In this document: in pieces, positions 1 to 8,791 of the stretch
How the letters are laid out: each line of letters opens with the position of its first letter
Numbering within the stretch: the stretch's first letter is position 1
Source of the DNA: an uncultured Chloroflexales bacterium
GTDB lineage: Bacteria > Chloroflexota > Chloroflexia > Chloroflexales > Chloroflexaceae
Length of the DNA stretch: 64,000 bases
NCBI GenBank assembly: GCA_937902315.1
Contig: CALGUG010000008.1
Coordinates: forward strand, 62,001-126,000
Direction: 5' to 3'
The notes under the pieces: model-generated
What the model was told of the DNA's origin: nothing
Seen by the model: only the letters and a program-made list of their open reading frames with translations
Databases searched by the model: none
Made by a program: the position numbers and the translations under genes

Positions 1-27
1 CATAGCACGGTTGGAGTACTCTAGGCG

Positions 28-1497
28 ATGCGAGGTTGTATCCGTTTCGTTAGTTTCTGGATGCTGGTTGTGCTGCTGGTCGCCTGCGGCAGCACAGCCA
101 ACCAAACCCCAACCAACCCTCCTCAGGCGGCCGCCACCCAAACGCCCGAACCGCCTTCCACTTTTGCGAGCGGCTCGAGTATCGCGGGCATCGATGTGAG
201 TGGCCTGACCCCTGAAGAGGCGGTCGAGAAGCTCAAGAACGATCTAACGCTTTTGAAGCAGCCGCTCGAGTTGAAGATCGTCGACGAGCAGTTGAGCCTC
301 ACGCCTGAACAGATCAAGCTGGAGGTTCCGGTTGACGAATTGGTGGCCGCGGCCCAAAGCTCTTTGCAAGCGGGCCAGCCCGCTGAGGTCGATCTGAGCT
401 TTAGCTACGATCAGAGCACTGTGCGCAGCGAACTGGAGGCGCTGGCTCTGAGCGTGGCCACCCCGGGCGTGACCCGTCTGATCACCGAGACCGACCGCTA
501 TTCGCGTACCTTCGTGTTCGAGCCTGGTCTGAGCCTCGATATCGACGCGGCTTTAGAGCAGATCGATCAACACCTGCAGGGCGATCAGCAAGGCACGATC
601 GAGCTTGAGCTTGTGCCTGATGGCACGCCTGAGCCGGTCAGCATCGCCGAGCTGCAGAGCACGCTCGAAACCATGGCCGAGCGCTGGGATGGTGTAGTTG
701 GCATCTACCTCTACGACTTGCAGAGCGGTGAGACCGTCGCCATTAACGAGGACGTGGTCTTCTCTGGCGCGAGCGTTATGAAAGTGCCAATCATGCTTCA
801 GAGCTATATCAGCTTGCCAGAGCTGAGCGATGAAGAGCGCGAACTGATGGCCGAGATGATCGGCAAGAGCGATAACATGGCGGCCAACGATCTGCTGGCC
901 AAAGTGGCTGGCGGTCAAGGCACCGATATCGCACTTGAAGGGGTGGGTATAATGAATGAGACGCTGAAATCGTTGGGCCTGGAGCACACCTACCAGAACT
1001 TGCCCTACGAGGCCGGCGAGTTTCTCATCAATGTGCTGGGTATGAAGATCCCGCGTGGGCCAGCCGAAGAGGGTGTGCCGCCCTTTACCGAAGCTGATCC
1101 CTACGTGCGCACGACCCCGAAAGAGATCGCTCAGATCTTCATCTGGATCTATCAGTGCAGCAATGGCGAAGGCATCTTGCTCGAACGCTACGGCGATAGC
1201 CTCACGCCCGAACGCTGCGCCGAGATGATCTCGTGGCTCGAGCAGAACGAAGACCAGATCCGTATGGTTGCTGGCTTCCCTGAAGGCACCAAAGTCGCTC
1301 ACAAGAGCGGATGGGTCGAAGATATGCAAGCCGATGCTGGGATCGTTTCAACGCCCGGTGGCGATTTTGTCGTGGCGCTCTACTTCTATCAGCAGCAGCG
1401 CAACAGCTACCTCGCTGATGAATACGCCGCTCCGATCATCGCTGCATTCGCTCGCCTGATCTATAGCGCCTACAATCCTACGATTGTGACGCCCTAA
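28..1497 (+). CDS. Lipoprotein with YoaR-like domain and class A beta-lactamase-like serine hydrolase domain
   Basis: The 489-residue protein starts with a lipoprotein signal: a hydrophobic stretch ending in LLVAC, so Cys20 would be lipidated and the protein anchored outside the membrane. A Pro/Thr-rich linker follows. Residues ~50-200 hold a region opening with GIDVSGLTPEEAVEKL, typical of YoaR-like putative peptidoglycan-binding domains. The C-terminal half is a penicillin-recognising fold: SVMK (Ser249-Lys252) gives the nucleophile and general base, SDN lies at 281-283 and HKSG, in the KTG position, at 425-428. All three active-site motifs are present, so it is probably an active serine hydrolase (beta-lactamase, or a D,D-peptidase-like enzyme); the substrate cannot be read from sequence. 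A GGAG about 11 bases upstream supports the ATG at 28. A second, leaderless member of the fold lies at 35137. Confidence 0.85.
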   Translation: MRGCIRFVSFWMLVVLLVACGSTANQTPTNPPQAAATQTPEPPSTFASGSSIAGIDVSGLTPEEAVEKLKNDLTLLKQPLELKIVDEQLSLTPEQIKLEVPVDELVAAAQSSLQAGQPAEVDLSFSYDQSTVRSELEALALSVATPGVTRLITETDRYSRTFVFEPGLSLDIDAALEQIDQHLQGDQQGTIELELVPDGTPEPVSIAELQSTLETMAERWDGVVGIYLYDLQSGETVAINEDVVFSGASVMKVPIMLQSYISLPELSDEERELMAEMIGKSDNMAANDLLAKVAGGQGTDIALEGVGIMNETLKSLGLEHTYQNLPYEAGEFLINVLGMKIPRGPAEEGVPPFTEADPYVRTTPKEIAQIFIWIYQCSNGEGILLERYGDSLTPERCAEMISWLEQNEDQIRMVAGFPEGTKVAHKSGWVEDMQADAGIVSTPGGDFVVALYFYQQQRNSYLADEYAAPIIAAFARLIYSAYNPTIVTP

Positions 1498-1545
1498 CGC
1501 ACGTCGTACAACTCAATCGCTTTACGCACAACAGGAGGAGCCTTT

Positions 1546-3591
1546 ATGCCGAATCTTCCCATTCAGCGAATGATTTTGTATAAGCATGGAGTCGGCTACT
1601 TCGAACGGCGCGGCCCGTATGAGGGAACGACCCTCCAGTTGCAGTTTGCTCGTGAAGCGATGGACGACGTTTTAAAAAGCCTCGTGGTGCTCGATCTCGG
1701 TGAAGGGCAGGTGCTCGGCATCGATTTCGAGACACCCGAGGATCGCCAAAGTCTGATCGACCGAGGCAGCATTCACCTCTCTGACCAGCGCTCACTGCTC
1801 GACCTCTTGCGCGATCTGCGCGGCCGCATGGTGCGGCTCAGCTTGCAGTCTGAGCAAGCTGGAGCGCCCCAGCCCCACTACGACGATGACGATGTTGAAT
1901 TTTCGCCCGACGCTCTAAGCTACCAGTCGATCGAAGGCTTGGTGGTCGGTATCGACATCGACAACGAGCAGGTCCTGCGCCGTCCGATCGTAACCATCTA
2001 CCAGAGCAACATAAGGCAGTTGCGCACCTTCGAGATCAACGAGATTCAAGGCATCACCTTGCTCGACGAGCAAGCCGCCTCCGACCTCAGCTACTTTCTG
2101 CGCGCCTCGCAAAGCGAAGAGGACCGTCGCAGCGCCACCGTTCATCTCAGCTCGGGCAAACACTCGCTCTTGGTCGGCTATATCGCCCCTGCGCCCTCCT
2201 GGCGGGTCAGCTACCGTATGCTGGTCGAGCCGCTGCCCATCAACGGTCGGGCTATGCCGAACCACGCCTATCATGTGCTTTTGCAAGGCTGGGGCCTGTT
2301 CGACAACCAGCTTGAAGAAGATCTGGAGGGCGTCGAGCTAACCTTAATGGCTGGTATGCCGGTTTCGTTCCGTTACCGCCTTTACGAGCCACACACACCC
2401 GAGCGCCCCTTGGTTGAAGATGAAGAGCGCACCGTCAATCAGCCGGTCTTCTTCGATGCCACGCCCAAGATGGCGATGCGTGCCATGCCTGCGCCCGCCG
2501 CCCCGATGATGGAGTCGGCCGGTCAGGATATGTTTGCGGCTTCTGCGCCCCCTACCTTGAGTATGGAAAGGTTGGAAGAAACGTTGCACGTTTCGGCCAG
2601 CGGCGAAGAGCGCGGCGCCCTGTTCGCCTACCACGTGGCTCATCCGGTCAATGTGGCGCGCGGCCAGTCGGCCATGGTGCCCATTCTGAGCAAGCGCATC
2701 CCCTGTGAGCGCAATCTGATGTACAATGGGCGCAAGTTGCCCAAGCACCCTGTCGCGAGCCTGCGCCTGATCAACAGCACCGGCCTGACCTTAGAGCGCG
2801 GCCCGGTGACAGTTTTAGAGCTGGGCGACTACGCTGGCGAGGCCGTTTTGCCCTTTACGCGCGTCGACAGCGAGCTGATCGTACCCTATGCGGTCGAGTT
2901 GGGCGTAACGGTGCTTGAAAAGACCAAGCACGAGCGGCGGCTGGCTGGTGTGAGCCTGCGCAATCAATATCTGCTCTTCCAAGAGTTCGAGATCATTACG
3001 CGCAGCTATGAGATCACCAGCACCTTGGCCGAGAGCGCTACTGTGACGATCGAGCACGAGCGCTTCCCGCACTACGATCTCTGGAAGGTGCGCCAACCCG
3101 ACGAAGAGACCGCGACCCATGCGCGCTGGCATATCGATCTTGAGCCGCACGCTCGCACGCTGTTCGAGGTGCACGAGCGCCAGCTTCAACGGCGCGAAGA
3201 GCATGTGCGCGGCTTAACCGGCGAGCGCTTGCGCGAGCTGGTGCGCGATCGTTACCTCGATGAGGAGACCTCGGCTCTGCTCGAAGAGATCTTGGCGATC
3301 TATCGGCGCGTCGATGAGGCCCAACAGCGCATCAACGCGATCGAGCACGAGCGCAAACAGATTTACGCCCACCAGAAGCAGATTCAAGCCAGTCTGGCTC
3401 CTTTGGGCAAAGAAGGCGACGAGGGTGCCTTGCGCCAACGTTATGTTGCCACCCTCAGCCAAAGCGAAGACCAACTGAGCGCCCTCGCCCAAGAGGAGAC
3501 GCGCTTAAAAGCATTGATCACTACGCTCGAACGAGAGGCTCAACGCCTTAGCGCCCAGCGCGCTCCAGAGCGACCGAACGAGCCTCGCTGA
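1546..3591 (+). CDS. Uncharacterised 681-aa protein, possibly DUF4139-like, with C-terminal coiled coil
   Basis: I do not recognise this protein with certainty. There is no signal peptide or membrane segment. Residues 1-100 hold a compact beta-type domain (begins MPNLPIQRMILYKHGVGYFE), the middle is beta-rich with an Ala/Met/Pro-rich loop near 305-335, and residues ~545-675 are a long charged heptad-like helix rich in Glu, Arg and Gln. The overall arrangement, mixed beta domains plus a coiled coil, recalls DUF4139/MuiA-like proteins, but that is a guess. A near-perfect Shine-Dalgarno (AGGAGG) sits just before the ATG, 48 bases after the stop of the lipoprotein gene, so the two may be co-transcribed. 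Confidence 0.75.
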   Translation: MPNLPIQRMILYKHGVGYFERRGPYEGTTLQLQFAREAMDDVLKSLVVLDLGEGQVLGIDFETPEDRQSLIDRGSIHLSDQRSLLDLLRDLRGRMVRLSLQSEQAGAPQPHYDDDDVEFSPDALSYQSIEGLVVGIDIDNEQVLRRPIVTIYQSNIRQLRTFEINEIQGITLLDEQAASDLSYFLRASQSEEDRRSATVHLSSGKHSLLVGYIAPAPSWRVSYRMLVEPLPINGRAMPNHAYHVLLQGWGLFDNQLEEDLEGVELTLMAGMPVSFRYRLYEPHTPERPLVEDEERTVNQPVFFDATPKMAMRAMPAPAAPMMESAGQDMFAASAPPTLSMERLEETLHVSASGEERGALFAYHVAHPVNVARGQSAMVPILSKRIPCERNLMYNGRKLPKHPVASLRLINSTGLTLERGPVTVLELGDYAGEAVLPFTRVDSELIVPYAVELGVTVLEKTKHERRLAGVSLRNQYLLFQEFEIITRSYEITSTLAESATVTIEHERFPHYDLWKVRQPDEETATHARWHIDLEPHARTLFEVHERQLQRREEHVRGLTGERLRELVRDRYLDEETSALLEEILAIYRRVDEAQQRINAIEHERKQIYAHQKQIQASLAPLGKEGDEGALRQRYVATLSQSEDQLSALAQEETRLKALITTLEREAQRLSAQRAPERPNEPR

Positions 3592-3639
3592 GGTTCGACA
3601 TAACCGAAAAACCTAGCTGGTGAGGATTGGGAGAGACTT

Positions 3640-4089
3640 ATGACGAAGCGATTCGATACGCGCACTGCCCTGATTATTGTTGGCCTAACTATTTTGGGTG
3701 CAGCCTGGGCGTATTACAATTATGTGGCCACAGGCGGACGCCGCGACGAAAGCGTTCTGCGCGCGCTGGTCTGGGCCGTTTTTGCAACACCTTTTGCGAC
3801 CTTTATCGGCTGGCTGATCGCGCGCCCGCGCGAGGGATGGCTGGCGGCCTATATTTGTTTCTGTATCTATTTCTTTACAACCTTTGTGGCTGCTCGAATC
3901 GAATCCTTCTTTTACGATGCGACCGCCGCTGAAGTCGCAGGCCACCCGATCTACTTCCCGGGCGTGATCATTATCAACTTTATTGCGGCTCTGGTGGCGG
4001 CTGTCTGGCGCGCTCGCACACCCTATGCGCCAGCCAAAGCGTCCGGCGACGAAGAGCTTTCCAAAGCTCCCGAAGCCAGCGCCTCCTAG
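3640..4089 (+). CDS. Small four-helix membrane protein, unknown function
   Basis: This 149-residue protein has four predicted membrane segments at about residues 10-30, 42-62, 68-88 and 106-125, and a polar Ala/Lys/Glu-rich C-terminal tail. I recognise no family. The ATG at 3640 follows a GGGAGA Shine-Dalgarno; it lies 48 bases after the preceding gene and is followed by a hairpin terminator, so it is likely the last gene of the 28-4089 transcription unit. Confidence 0.7.
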   Translation: MTKRFDTRTALIIVGLTILGAAWAYYNYVATGGRRDESVLRALVWAVFATPFATFIGWLIARPREGWLAAYICFCIYFFTTFVAARIESFFYDATAAEVAGHPIYFPGVIIINFIAALVAAVWRARTPYAPAKASGDEELSKAPEASAS

Positions 4090-4106
4090 CCGATAGTGCG
4101 ATAGAG

Positions 4107-4140
4107 CACAAGCCTTGGGCCATCGCTCAAGGCTTTTGTG
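4107..4140 (+). terminator. Hairpin terminator after the 3640 gene
   Basis: AAGCCTTGGGC pairs with GCTCAAGGCTT (one G-U pair) around a 4-base loop, followed by TTGTG. It sits 18 bases after the stop codon. Confidence 0.6.
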
Positions 4141-4185
4141 TTGCCCCAAACTTACTGCTAGCAAACCTGCTAGTCTCTTTCAGCT

Positions 4186-4258
4186 TTTGGCGGCGAGGTC
4201 TTGCCCTTCCATTCGGTCCTCAGCGCGTCCGCCTCCGGCTACTAAACAGGGCTGGCCC
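4186..4258 (+). repeat. Repeat B copy 1 (core 4225-4241)
   Basis: This is the first of 14 intergenic copies of a repeat with a 17-base core, GCGTCCGCCTACGGCTA (here one base differs, CCTCCGG). The usual upstream part is present: a GGCGGCGAG block, then CTTCCATTCGGTCC just before the core. The 510-base gap 4090-4599 is otherwise filled by the terminator, a hairpin repeat and a palindrome; I see no gene in it. Confidence 0.85.
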
Positions 4259-4260
4259 AC

Positions 4261-4423
4261 CCTCACCCCCGGCCCCTCTCCCGCACTGCGGGCGAGGGGG
4301 TGGATGTCTCCCCGTTCTGTGCTCTCAAGGATAATCCCGCGATGTTGCGGACTATCGTCTTTTGCTGCCGACACGACTTTTGGCTAATGCATAGCTCGCG
4401 CCAAAAGCGGGAGAAGGGGGCCG
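4261..4423 (+). repeat. Long repeat D, copy 1, with GC-rich hairpin C at 4273-4299
   Basis: CCCCTCTCCCGC and GCGGGCGAGGGG form a hairpin at 4273-4299. It is followed by a ~100-base segment (4305-4405) that reappears inverted at 15375-15467, including the shared landmarks GCTATGCATTAGCCAAAAG (on the minus strand here) and GTGCTCTCAAGGATA. Identity between the two copies is roughly 85 percent by eye. It lies between genes. Confidence 0.8.
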
Positions 4424-4457
4424 TGTTGTGCGAGATTGCGCGCAATCTCGCACAACA
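4424..4457. repeat. Palindrome P1, perfect 34-bp inverted repeat
   Basis: The 17-base arm TGTTGTGCGAGATTGCG is followed immediately by its exact reverse complement with no loop. It belongs to a group of palindromes in this window with varying outer stems. Confidence 0.85.
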
Positions 4458-4599
4458 ACCAGAGTCACGTTTTGCTCTGCTGAAAGCCGCTATAACAAGC
4501 GAGCACCCCTGCAGCGACCAAATGCTTGCAGAAAGCGCGGGCTTCCTTTTTGAACCATTCGTGCTACCATAGACCAAACCATTAACGATCGGAGGGATC

Positions 4600-5970
4600 A
4601 TGGAAGATCTTTTGCAACGCAGCGCCGCGCATGCCATCGCCTATTTGCGCGAGCTTGATCAACGTGGTGTCGCCCCTAGCCCAGAGGCGCTCGCGCAGCT
4701 GAACGCCCTCGGCGGGCCTTTGCCCGAGCAGTCCAGCGACCCCATCGAAGTGATCGATCTCTTGGCCGCCCACGGCAAAGATGGCGCGACCGCCTCGGCC
4801 GGAAGGCGCTATTTCGGCTTTGTCACAGGCGGATCGCTGCCCGCCAGCTTGGCTGCCGACTGGCTGACCAGCACTTGGGACCAAAATGGCTTTTCGCGTG
4901 TGAGCTCGAGCTTCTCATCGCAGATCGAAGAGATCAGCGAGCGCTGGCTGTTGGAGCTGCTCGACCTACCGCGCGAAAGTGTGATCGGCTTTGTGACGGG
5001 CGCGACCATGGGCAACTTCACCGCCTTGGCGGCCGCTCGTCACGCTCAGCTCGCCAAAGTCGGCTGGGATGTCGAGGCCGACGGCCTGTTCGGCGCGCCG
5101 CCCATCACGGTGATTGTGGGCGAAGAGGTGCATATCAGTTTGCTGAAAGCGTTAGGTATGCTCGGTCTCGGCCAGAAGCGCCTGGTTCGTGTGCCGGTCG
5201 ACGATCAGGGTCGCATGCGCGCCGATGCCCTGCCGCCCATCAGCGGCCCGACCATCGTCTGTTTGCAGGCGGGCAATGTCAATACGGGCGCTAACGATCC
5301 GATCGGCGAGATCTGCAAGATCGCTCATGCGGCTGGTGCTTGGGTGCACGTCGACGGCGCTTTCGGACTGTGGTATCGCGCTTCGCCGCGCTACGCTCAT
5401 TTGGTGGAGGGCATCGAACAGGCCGACTCGTGGTCTACCGACGGCCATAAGTGGCTGAATGTGCCCTACGACAGCGGCTTGGCGATCTGTCGCTGGCCCG
5501 AGCATCTGCGCAGTGCAATGGCGGTCAGCGCGGCCTACTTGGCGCAGAGCAACGAGGGGCGCGGCGATCCTTTTCAATACAGCCCCGAGATGTCGCGGCG
5601 CGCCCGCAGCATCGCGATCTGGGCGGCACTGCGCTCGTTGGGGCGCAGCGGCGTCGCCGCATTGATCGAGCGCTGCTGTGCATACGCCGCCCGCTTCGCC
5701 GAAGGGCTCAGCGCGGCTGGCTACCGTGTGCTCAACCGTGTCGAGGGCAACCAAGTCTTGGTGCAGTTCGGCGACGCCGAGACCACCCAAGCTGTGATTC
5801 GCGCCCTTCAGGCTGACGGAACCTGTTGGTGCGGCGGCAGCGTCTGGCAGGGCCAAACGGTGATGCGCATCAGCGTTTCGTCGTGGGCCACGACTGCCGA
5901 AGATGTCGAAGCCAGCCTTGCGGCTATGATCCGCATCGCTGATCAGATCGCTGCTGATAAGAGTGCTTAA
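4600..5970 (+). CDS. Pyridoxal-phosphate-dependent (group II) amino acid decarboxylase
   Basis: This 456-residue cytoplasmic enzyme belongs to the PLP-dependent decarboxylase family that includes aromatic-L-amino-acid, glutamate and tyrosine decarboxylases. The cofactor motifs are clear: HVDGAFG supplies the Asp that pairs with the pyridine nitrogen, and DGHKWLN supplies the Schiff-base lysine, Lys284. The FVTGGATMGNF-type segment near residue 130 fits the phosphate-binding region. Length matches the family. Substrate cannot be assigned; the sequence looks closer to the aromatic-type than to GadB. The ATG follows GGAGGG. It stands alone, convergent with the STAS gene. The pdxS-pdxT genes in this window make its cofactor. 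Confidence 0.85.
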   Translation: MEDLLQRSAAHAIAYLRELDQRGVAPSPEALAQLNALGGPLPEQSSDPIEVIDLLAAHGKDGATASAGRRYFGFVTGGSLPASLAADWLTSTWDQNGFSRVSSSFSSQIEEISERWLLELLDLPRESVIGFVTGATMGNFTALAAARHAQLAKVGWDVEADGLFGAPPITVIVGEEVHISLLKALGMLGLGQKRLVRVPVDDQGRMRADALPPISGPTIVCLQAGNVNTGANDPIGEICKIAHAAGAWVHVDGAFGLWYRASPRYAHLVEGIEQADSWSTDGHKWLNVPYDSGLAICRWPEHLRSAMAVSAAYLAQSNEGRGDPFQYSPEMSRRARSIAIWAALRSLGRSGVAALIERCCAYAARFAEGLSAAGYRVLNRVEGNQVLVQFGDAETTQAVIRALQADGTCWCGGSVWQGQTVMRISVSSWATTAEDVEASLAAMIRIADQIAADKSA

Positions 5971-5979
5971 GCGCGCCAT

Positions 5980-6030
5980 AATGCGGTGTGAGCGATACCG
6001 ATCAAACTCAGCATCGCTCACACGAGCATT
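5980..6030. terminator. Bidirectional hairpin between convergent genes
   Basis: GTGTGAGCGAT (5986-5996) pairs exactly with ATCGCTCACAC (6013-6023), with AATGC/GCATT flanks extending the stem. It sits in the 70-base gap between the decarboxylase and the STAS gene and could serve both. There is no strong T-run. Confidence 0.55.
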
Positions 6031-6040
6031 GGCTAGAGCT

Positions 6041-6856
6041 TTAGAGTGCGGCGGCGATCGCCGACTGTAGCGTGGCGTAGGTTTTGATTGTGCTGAGATT
6101 AATGCCAAGCCCGACCAGGGTTTGAGCGACCTCGGGGCGAATGCCGCTTAGCAAGACGCTTGTGCCTAAGAGATTTAAGGCTTGGGCAGCTTGTATCAGA
6201 GCATTAGCCACTTGGGTATCGACGATCTGCACGCCGGTGATATCGAGGATGACGGTGCGAGCATGGCGTTGCGATACGCCATCGAGCAGGTTTTGGATCA
6301 GTTGTTTGATACGAGCTGAGTCGATCGTGCCGATCAGTGGCATGACAAGTGTTTGATCGCTGATCGATAAAAGTGGAGTTGAAAGTTCGGCTAGTCTGGC
6401 CGCTTCTTGTTCTTGTTGAAGCATCTCTAATTGTTTGCGAGCGTTGATGTCTTCGCCATAGCTCAAGAGATGGCTTATTTCGTGGCGATAATTGAAGATA
6501 GGAATACAGCTGATTGAGAGCCAAAACGGTTCAGGCTCTGAATCGGTGGAGAAGTTATGTTCGAAGGTAATCGTTGTTCGCTGTTGAATGGTGTATTCGT
6601 AAAGTTGGTAGAGTGGCCCAATAACATCTTCTGGAACCACTTCTTCGAGATACTTGCCTACAATCACATTGATACCGAAAGCGTTGACGCCTAGTTTGTT
6701 GGCGGCGCAGAAACGGTAGCGCTTTGGCTCAACAAGCTCGATCAAAACAGTAGGATTCGGCAAGTGGTCTAACATCAGTCCTGCGAATTCGGGCAGGCCT
6801 CTTTGTGTCGCTGCTGGTACAGGTGCGTCTGTCGAAGACTTCCAGGGGAGTGGCAT
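6041..6856 (-). CDS. PAS-STAS domain protein, RsbR-like stress or sensory regulator
   Basis: The 271-residue protein has a PAS-like domain at about residues 22-145 (DHLPNPTVLIELVEPKRYRFCAAN and later a PAC-like segment ending YGEDINARKQ), a short coiled linker, and a C-terminal STAS domain at ~160-268. The STAS part (DITGVQIVDTQVANALIQAA) closely resembles the RsbR/RsbS type, where Thr residues near this motif are phosphorylated by RsbT-like kinases. No partner kinase or phosphatase is encoded nearby, so the pathway is open. The start is supported by AAAGGA 10 bases upstream on the minus strand. Confidence 0.8.
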   Translation of the reverse strand: MPLPWKSSTDAPVPAATQRGLPEFAGLMLDHLPNPTVLIELVEPKRYRFCAANKLGVNAFGINVIVGKYLEEVVPEDVIGPLYQLYEYTIQQRTTITFEHNFSTDSEPEPFWLSISCIPIFNYRHEISHLLSYGEDINARKQLEMLQQEQEAARLAELSTPLLSISDQTLVMPLIGTIDSARIKQLIQNLLDGVSQRHARTVILDITGVQIVDTQVANALIQAAQALNLLGTSVLLSGIRPEVAQTLVGLGINLSTIKTYATLQSAIAAAL

Positions 6857-7022
6857 GAGACAGCGTCCTTTCGATTGCCCTTATGGAATAAGGGGTAGTC
6901 TTTGATGTCTTCCAGCTGCTGATGTGTTATGCATCTCCTCAATCTTTTTGTAGCGCCCGTTTAGCGGTATTGCAAGTTTGGTTCCAGTAAAACTGATGAG
7001 GACTAGTGAAGAAGAGCTATTT

Positions 7023-7146
7023 ATACCAAATCCGTTGATTAGGTTCTCTTTGGCCTTCGGCAGAGCGGAGCGTGACTCTTTTTCCTTTTCCCGGCTTTTC
7101 GTTTTTCTGAGCGAAGAGCATGCACGTCTTTAAACGGATTTGGTAT
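7023..7146 (+). mobile_element. MITE-like element A, copy 1 (complete)
   Basis: It has perfect 14-base terminal inverted repeats ATACCAAATCCGTT (7023-7036) and AACGGATTTGGTAT (7133-7146). Taking the outermost TA dinucleotides as target duplication leaves an element of about 120 bp starting CCAAATCC. The interior carries the family landmark GGCCTTCGGCAGAGCGG and lacks a coding region. TA flanks and short inverted ends fit non-autonomous relatives of IS630/Tc1-mariner elements; this is an inference. The gap 6857-7759 also holds repeat B copy 2; the rest (about 7300-7700) shows nothing I recognise. Confidence 0.8.
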
Positions 7147-7219
7147 TACGAGTAGGAATAGGAGTTGTGTTTGCTTATCACAAACCGCTTGAGCGCTTCG
7201 TTGCTGCGAAGGACGCCGC

Positions 7220-7296
7220 TGTGCGGGCTGGAAGCTGGTAGCCGTAGGCGGACGCGCCAAGGACCGCATGCGTGGAGGAGATCGCGCCGCCAAAGC
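7220..7296 (-). repeat. Repeat B copy 2 (core 7239-7255)
   Basis: The core is in reverse orientation (TAGCCGTAGGCGGACGC), followed by the usual GGACCG and a CGCCGCCAAAG end. It lies 93 bases from MITE A copy 1. Confidence 0.85.
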
Positions 7297-7759
7297 CTTG
7301 AGGGTATGAAGCGGATGCGGTGTAACGCGGCAGCGAGAGGGCGGTTGGGCTTCTGAAAGTCTGTTTTACGGTGTTTTTTTGTAAGAGATGATGATAAGAG
7401 TGCTTTTAAACCGGATTTTTGTTGATTCAGATGAAGAATTTACATAAAACAGTGGTAGCACATAGGTGCATGTGGTATACTCAAAAGACAAAACCTCTAC
7501 GTATGTTGAGGCCAAATCGCATGGTTGGGCACGTTTTTGTTTATGTCGCTCTAAACGGAACATAGAGCAATGGCATAAATCGGAGAAACTGCTCTGGGAG
7601 GTACAACGATCATGGTGTATCATGCTTTTAGCGCCACCCTATAGCACGATGAAACAATGAACAACCCTAGTACGTCATGTCACTATAATCTTGATGGCTG
7701 AACAGTAAGCTCGTGACGGGAGCGATATTGAAAGGTTCTAGCATCAAGTTCGCAAATAT

Positions 7760-8791
7760 ATGATACGACCTGTAACACCAGGTGACCTTTGGGCGCTTCG
7801 TCGTAAAGTTCGTTCACAGATCACGCTTTACAACGAGTCGCTCCTTGCACAAACTCATAACGCATTTCTCTACGCTCTGCGTAGTGCCTTGGTAGGCCCG
7901 GGGCGCGATGGTGCTTCGTTTGTGTTCCGAGAACGTGGTGTTGCCGCGCTTGCTCAGGCTCAGGGGCGCAGCGGGCGTCCAGAGCAAGATATCATCTATT
8001 TAGCGGTGCATCGTACTGGCGATTCTTCACGTGCTACTCCACGAGACCAAGATATTTGGTTTCGCATCCTCGAACAGTTGTGTGCTCAGGCTGCCCGTAA
8101 TCAAGTGCAGCGCATCTATGCCGCTTTGAGCCACCATCAAGAAGAACTACGAGAAGTATTCCGGCAACTTGGTTTTAGTGCCTACGCGCGTCAGACGATC
8201 CTTCAGCTTGTTGGGCCCGACTGGGATCAAGGGGTGACCTTGGCTCCTATGCGCGCCCAGACCCGACGCGACGCCTGGGCGATACATAAACTCTATGGAA
8301 CTGTAACACCTCGACTTGTTCAACACGCAGAAGCTCGCAGCGCGCGGGCTTGGATGCTACCATTGACGCAGCGTTGGAGCCGTCGTCGCCGCCATGCTTG
8401 GGTGCTTGGCCCGGAAGATGACTTGATTGCTTATCTTCATGCAACCAGCGGCCCTTCGGCCCATGTGCTTACACTCTTGGTGCGCCCAGATATGCGTGAT
8501 GTTGTCGGCGACGTCTTGCGTTTCGGCTTGGCCCAACTGCAAGACACCCGTTCTGTCTACCTTATGTTGCGGGAATATCAAGAGGAGCTGTTGGCACCCT
8601 TGCAAGACTTAGGGTTCCAGCCAATCGGAGAACAGACTCTGCTGGTTAAGAGTAACGTGATACCGCATCGCCGGACTGTACTGTTGCCAGCCTTGGAACC
8701 GATCCTGGAACCAAGGGTCACTATTCCAAGCATCTCAGCGCCCAAAGAGGACACTACACCGTATGTCAGAACAGCGCGAAATAACAAGTAA
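7760..8791 (+). CDS. GNAT-fold-like protein of unknown function
   Basis: This 343-residue soluble protein reads like two tandem GNAT-like halves: residues ~1-150 (ending in a RQLGFSAYARQTILQL strand) and ~165-300 (VLTLLVRPDMRDVVGDVLRFG, then LQDLGFQPIGEQTLLVK). The paired LGF...Y/GEQ..L motifs are typical of acetyltransferase C-terminal strands, but no acetyl-CoA pyrophosphate loop (Q/RxxGxG/A) is obvious, so activity is uncertain. Its last 29 bases overlap the start of the R3H ATPase gene, implying translational coupling. The start codon has a poor Shine-Dalgarno; TATAAT occurs at 7684. Confidence 0.7.
   Translation: MIRPVTPGDLWALRRKVRSQITLYNESLLAQTHNAFLYALRSALVGPGRDGASFVFRERGVAALAQAQGRSGRPEQDIIYLAVHRTGDSSRATPRDQDIWFRILEQLCAQAARNQVQRIYAALSHHQEELREVFRQLGFSAYARQTILQLVGPDWDQGVTLAPMRAQTRRDAWAIHKLYGTVTPRLVQHAEARSARAWMLPLTQRWSRRRRHAWVLGPEDDLIAYLHATSGPSAHVLTLLVRPDMRDVVGDVLRFGLAQLQDTRSVYLMLREYQEELLAPLQDLGFQPIGEQTLLVKSNVIPHRRTVLLPALEPILEPRVTIPSISAPKEDTTPYVRTARNNK

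Noticed and set aside
553..1329. A 258-codon minus-strand frame within the first gene
   Set aside because: The plus-strand gene has all motifs of the beta-lactamase fold; the minus frame has none.
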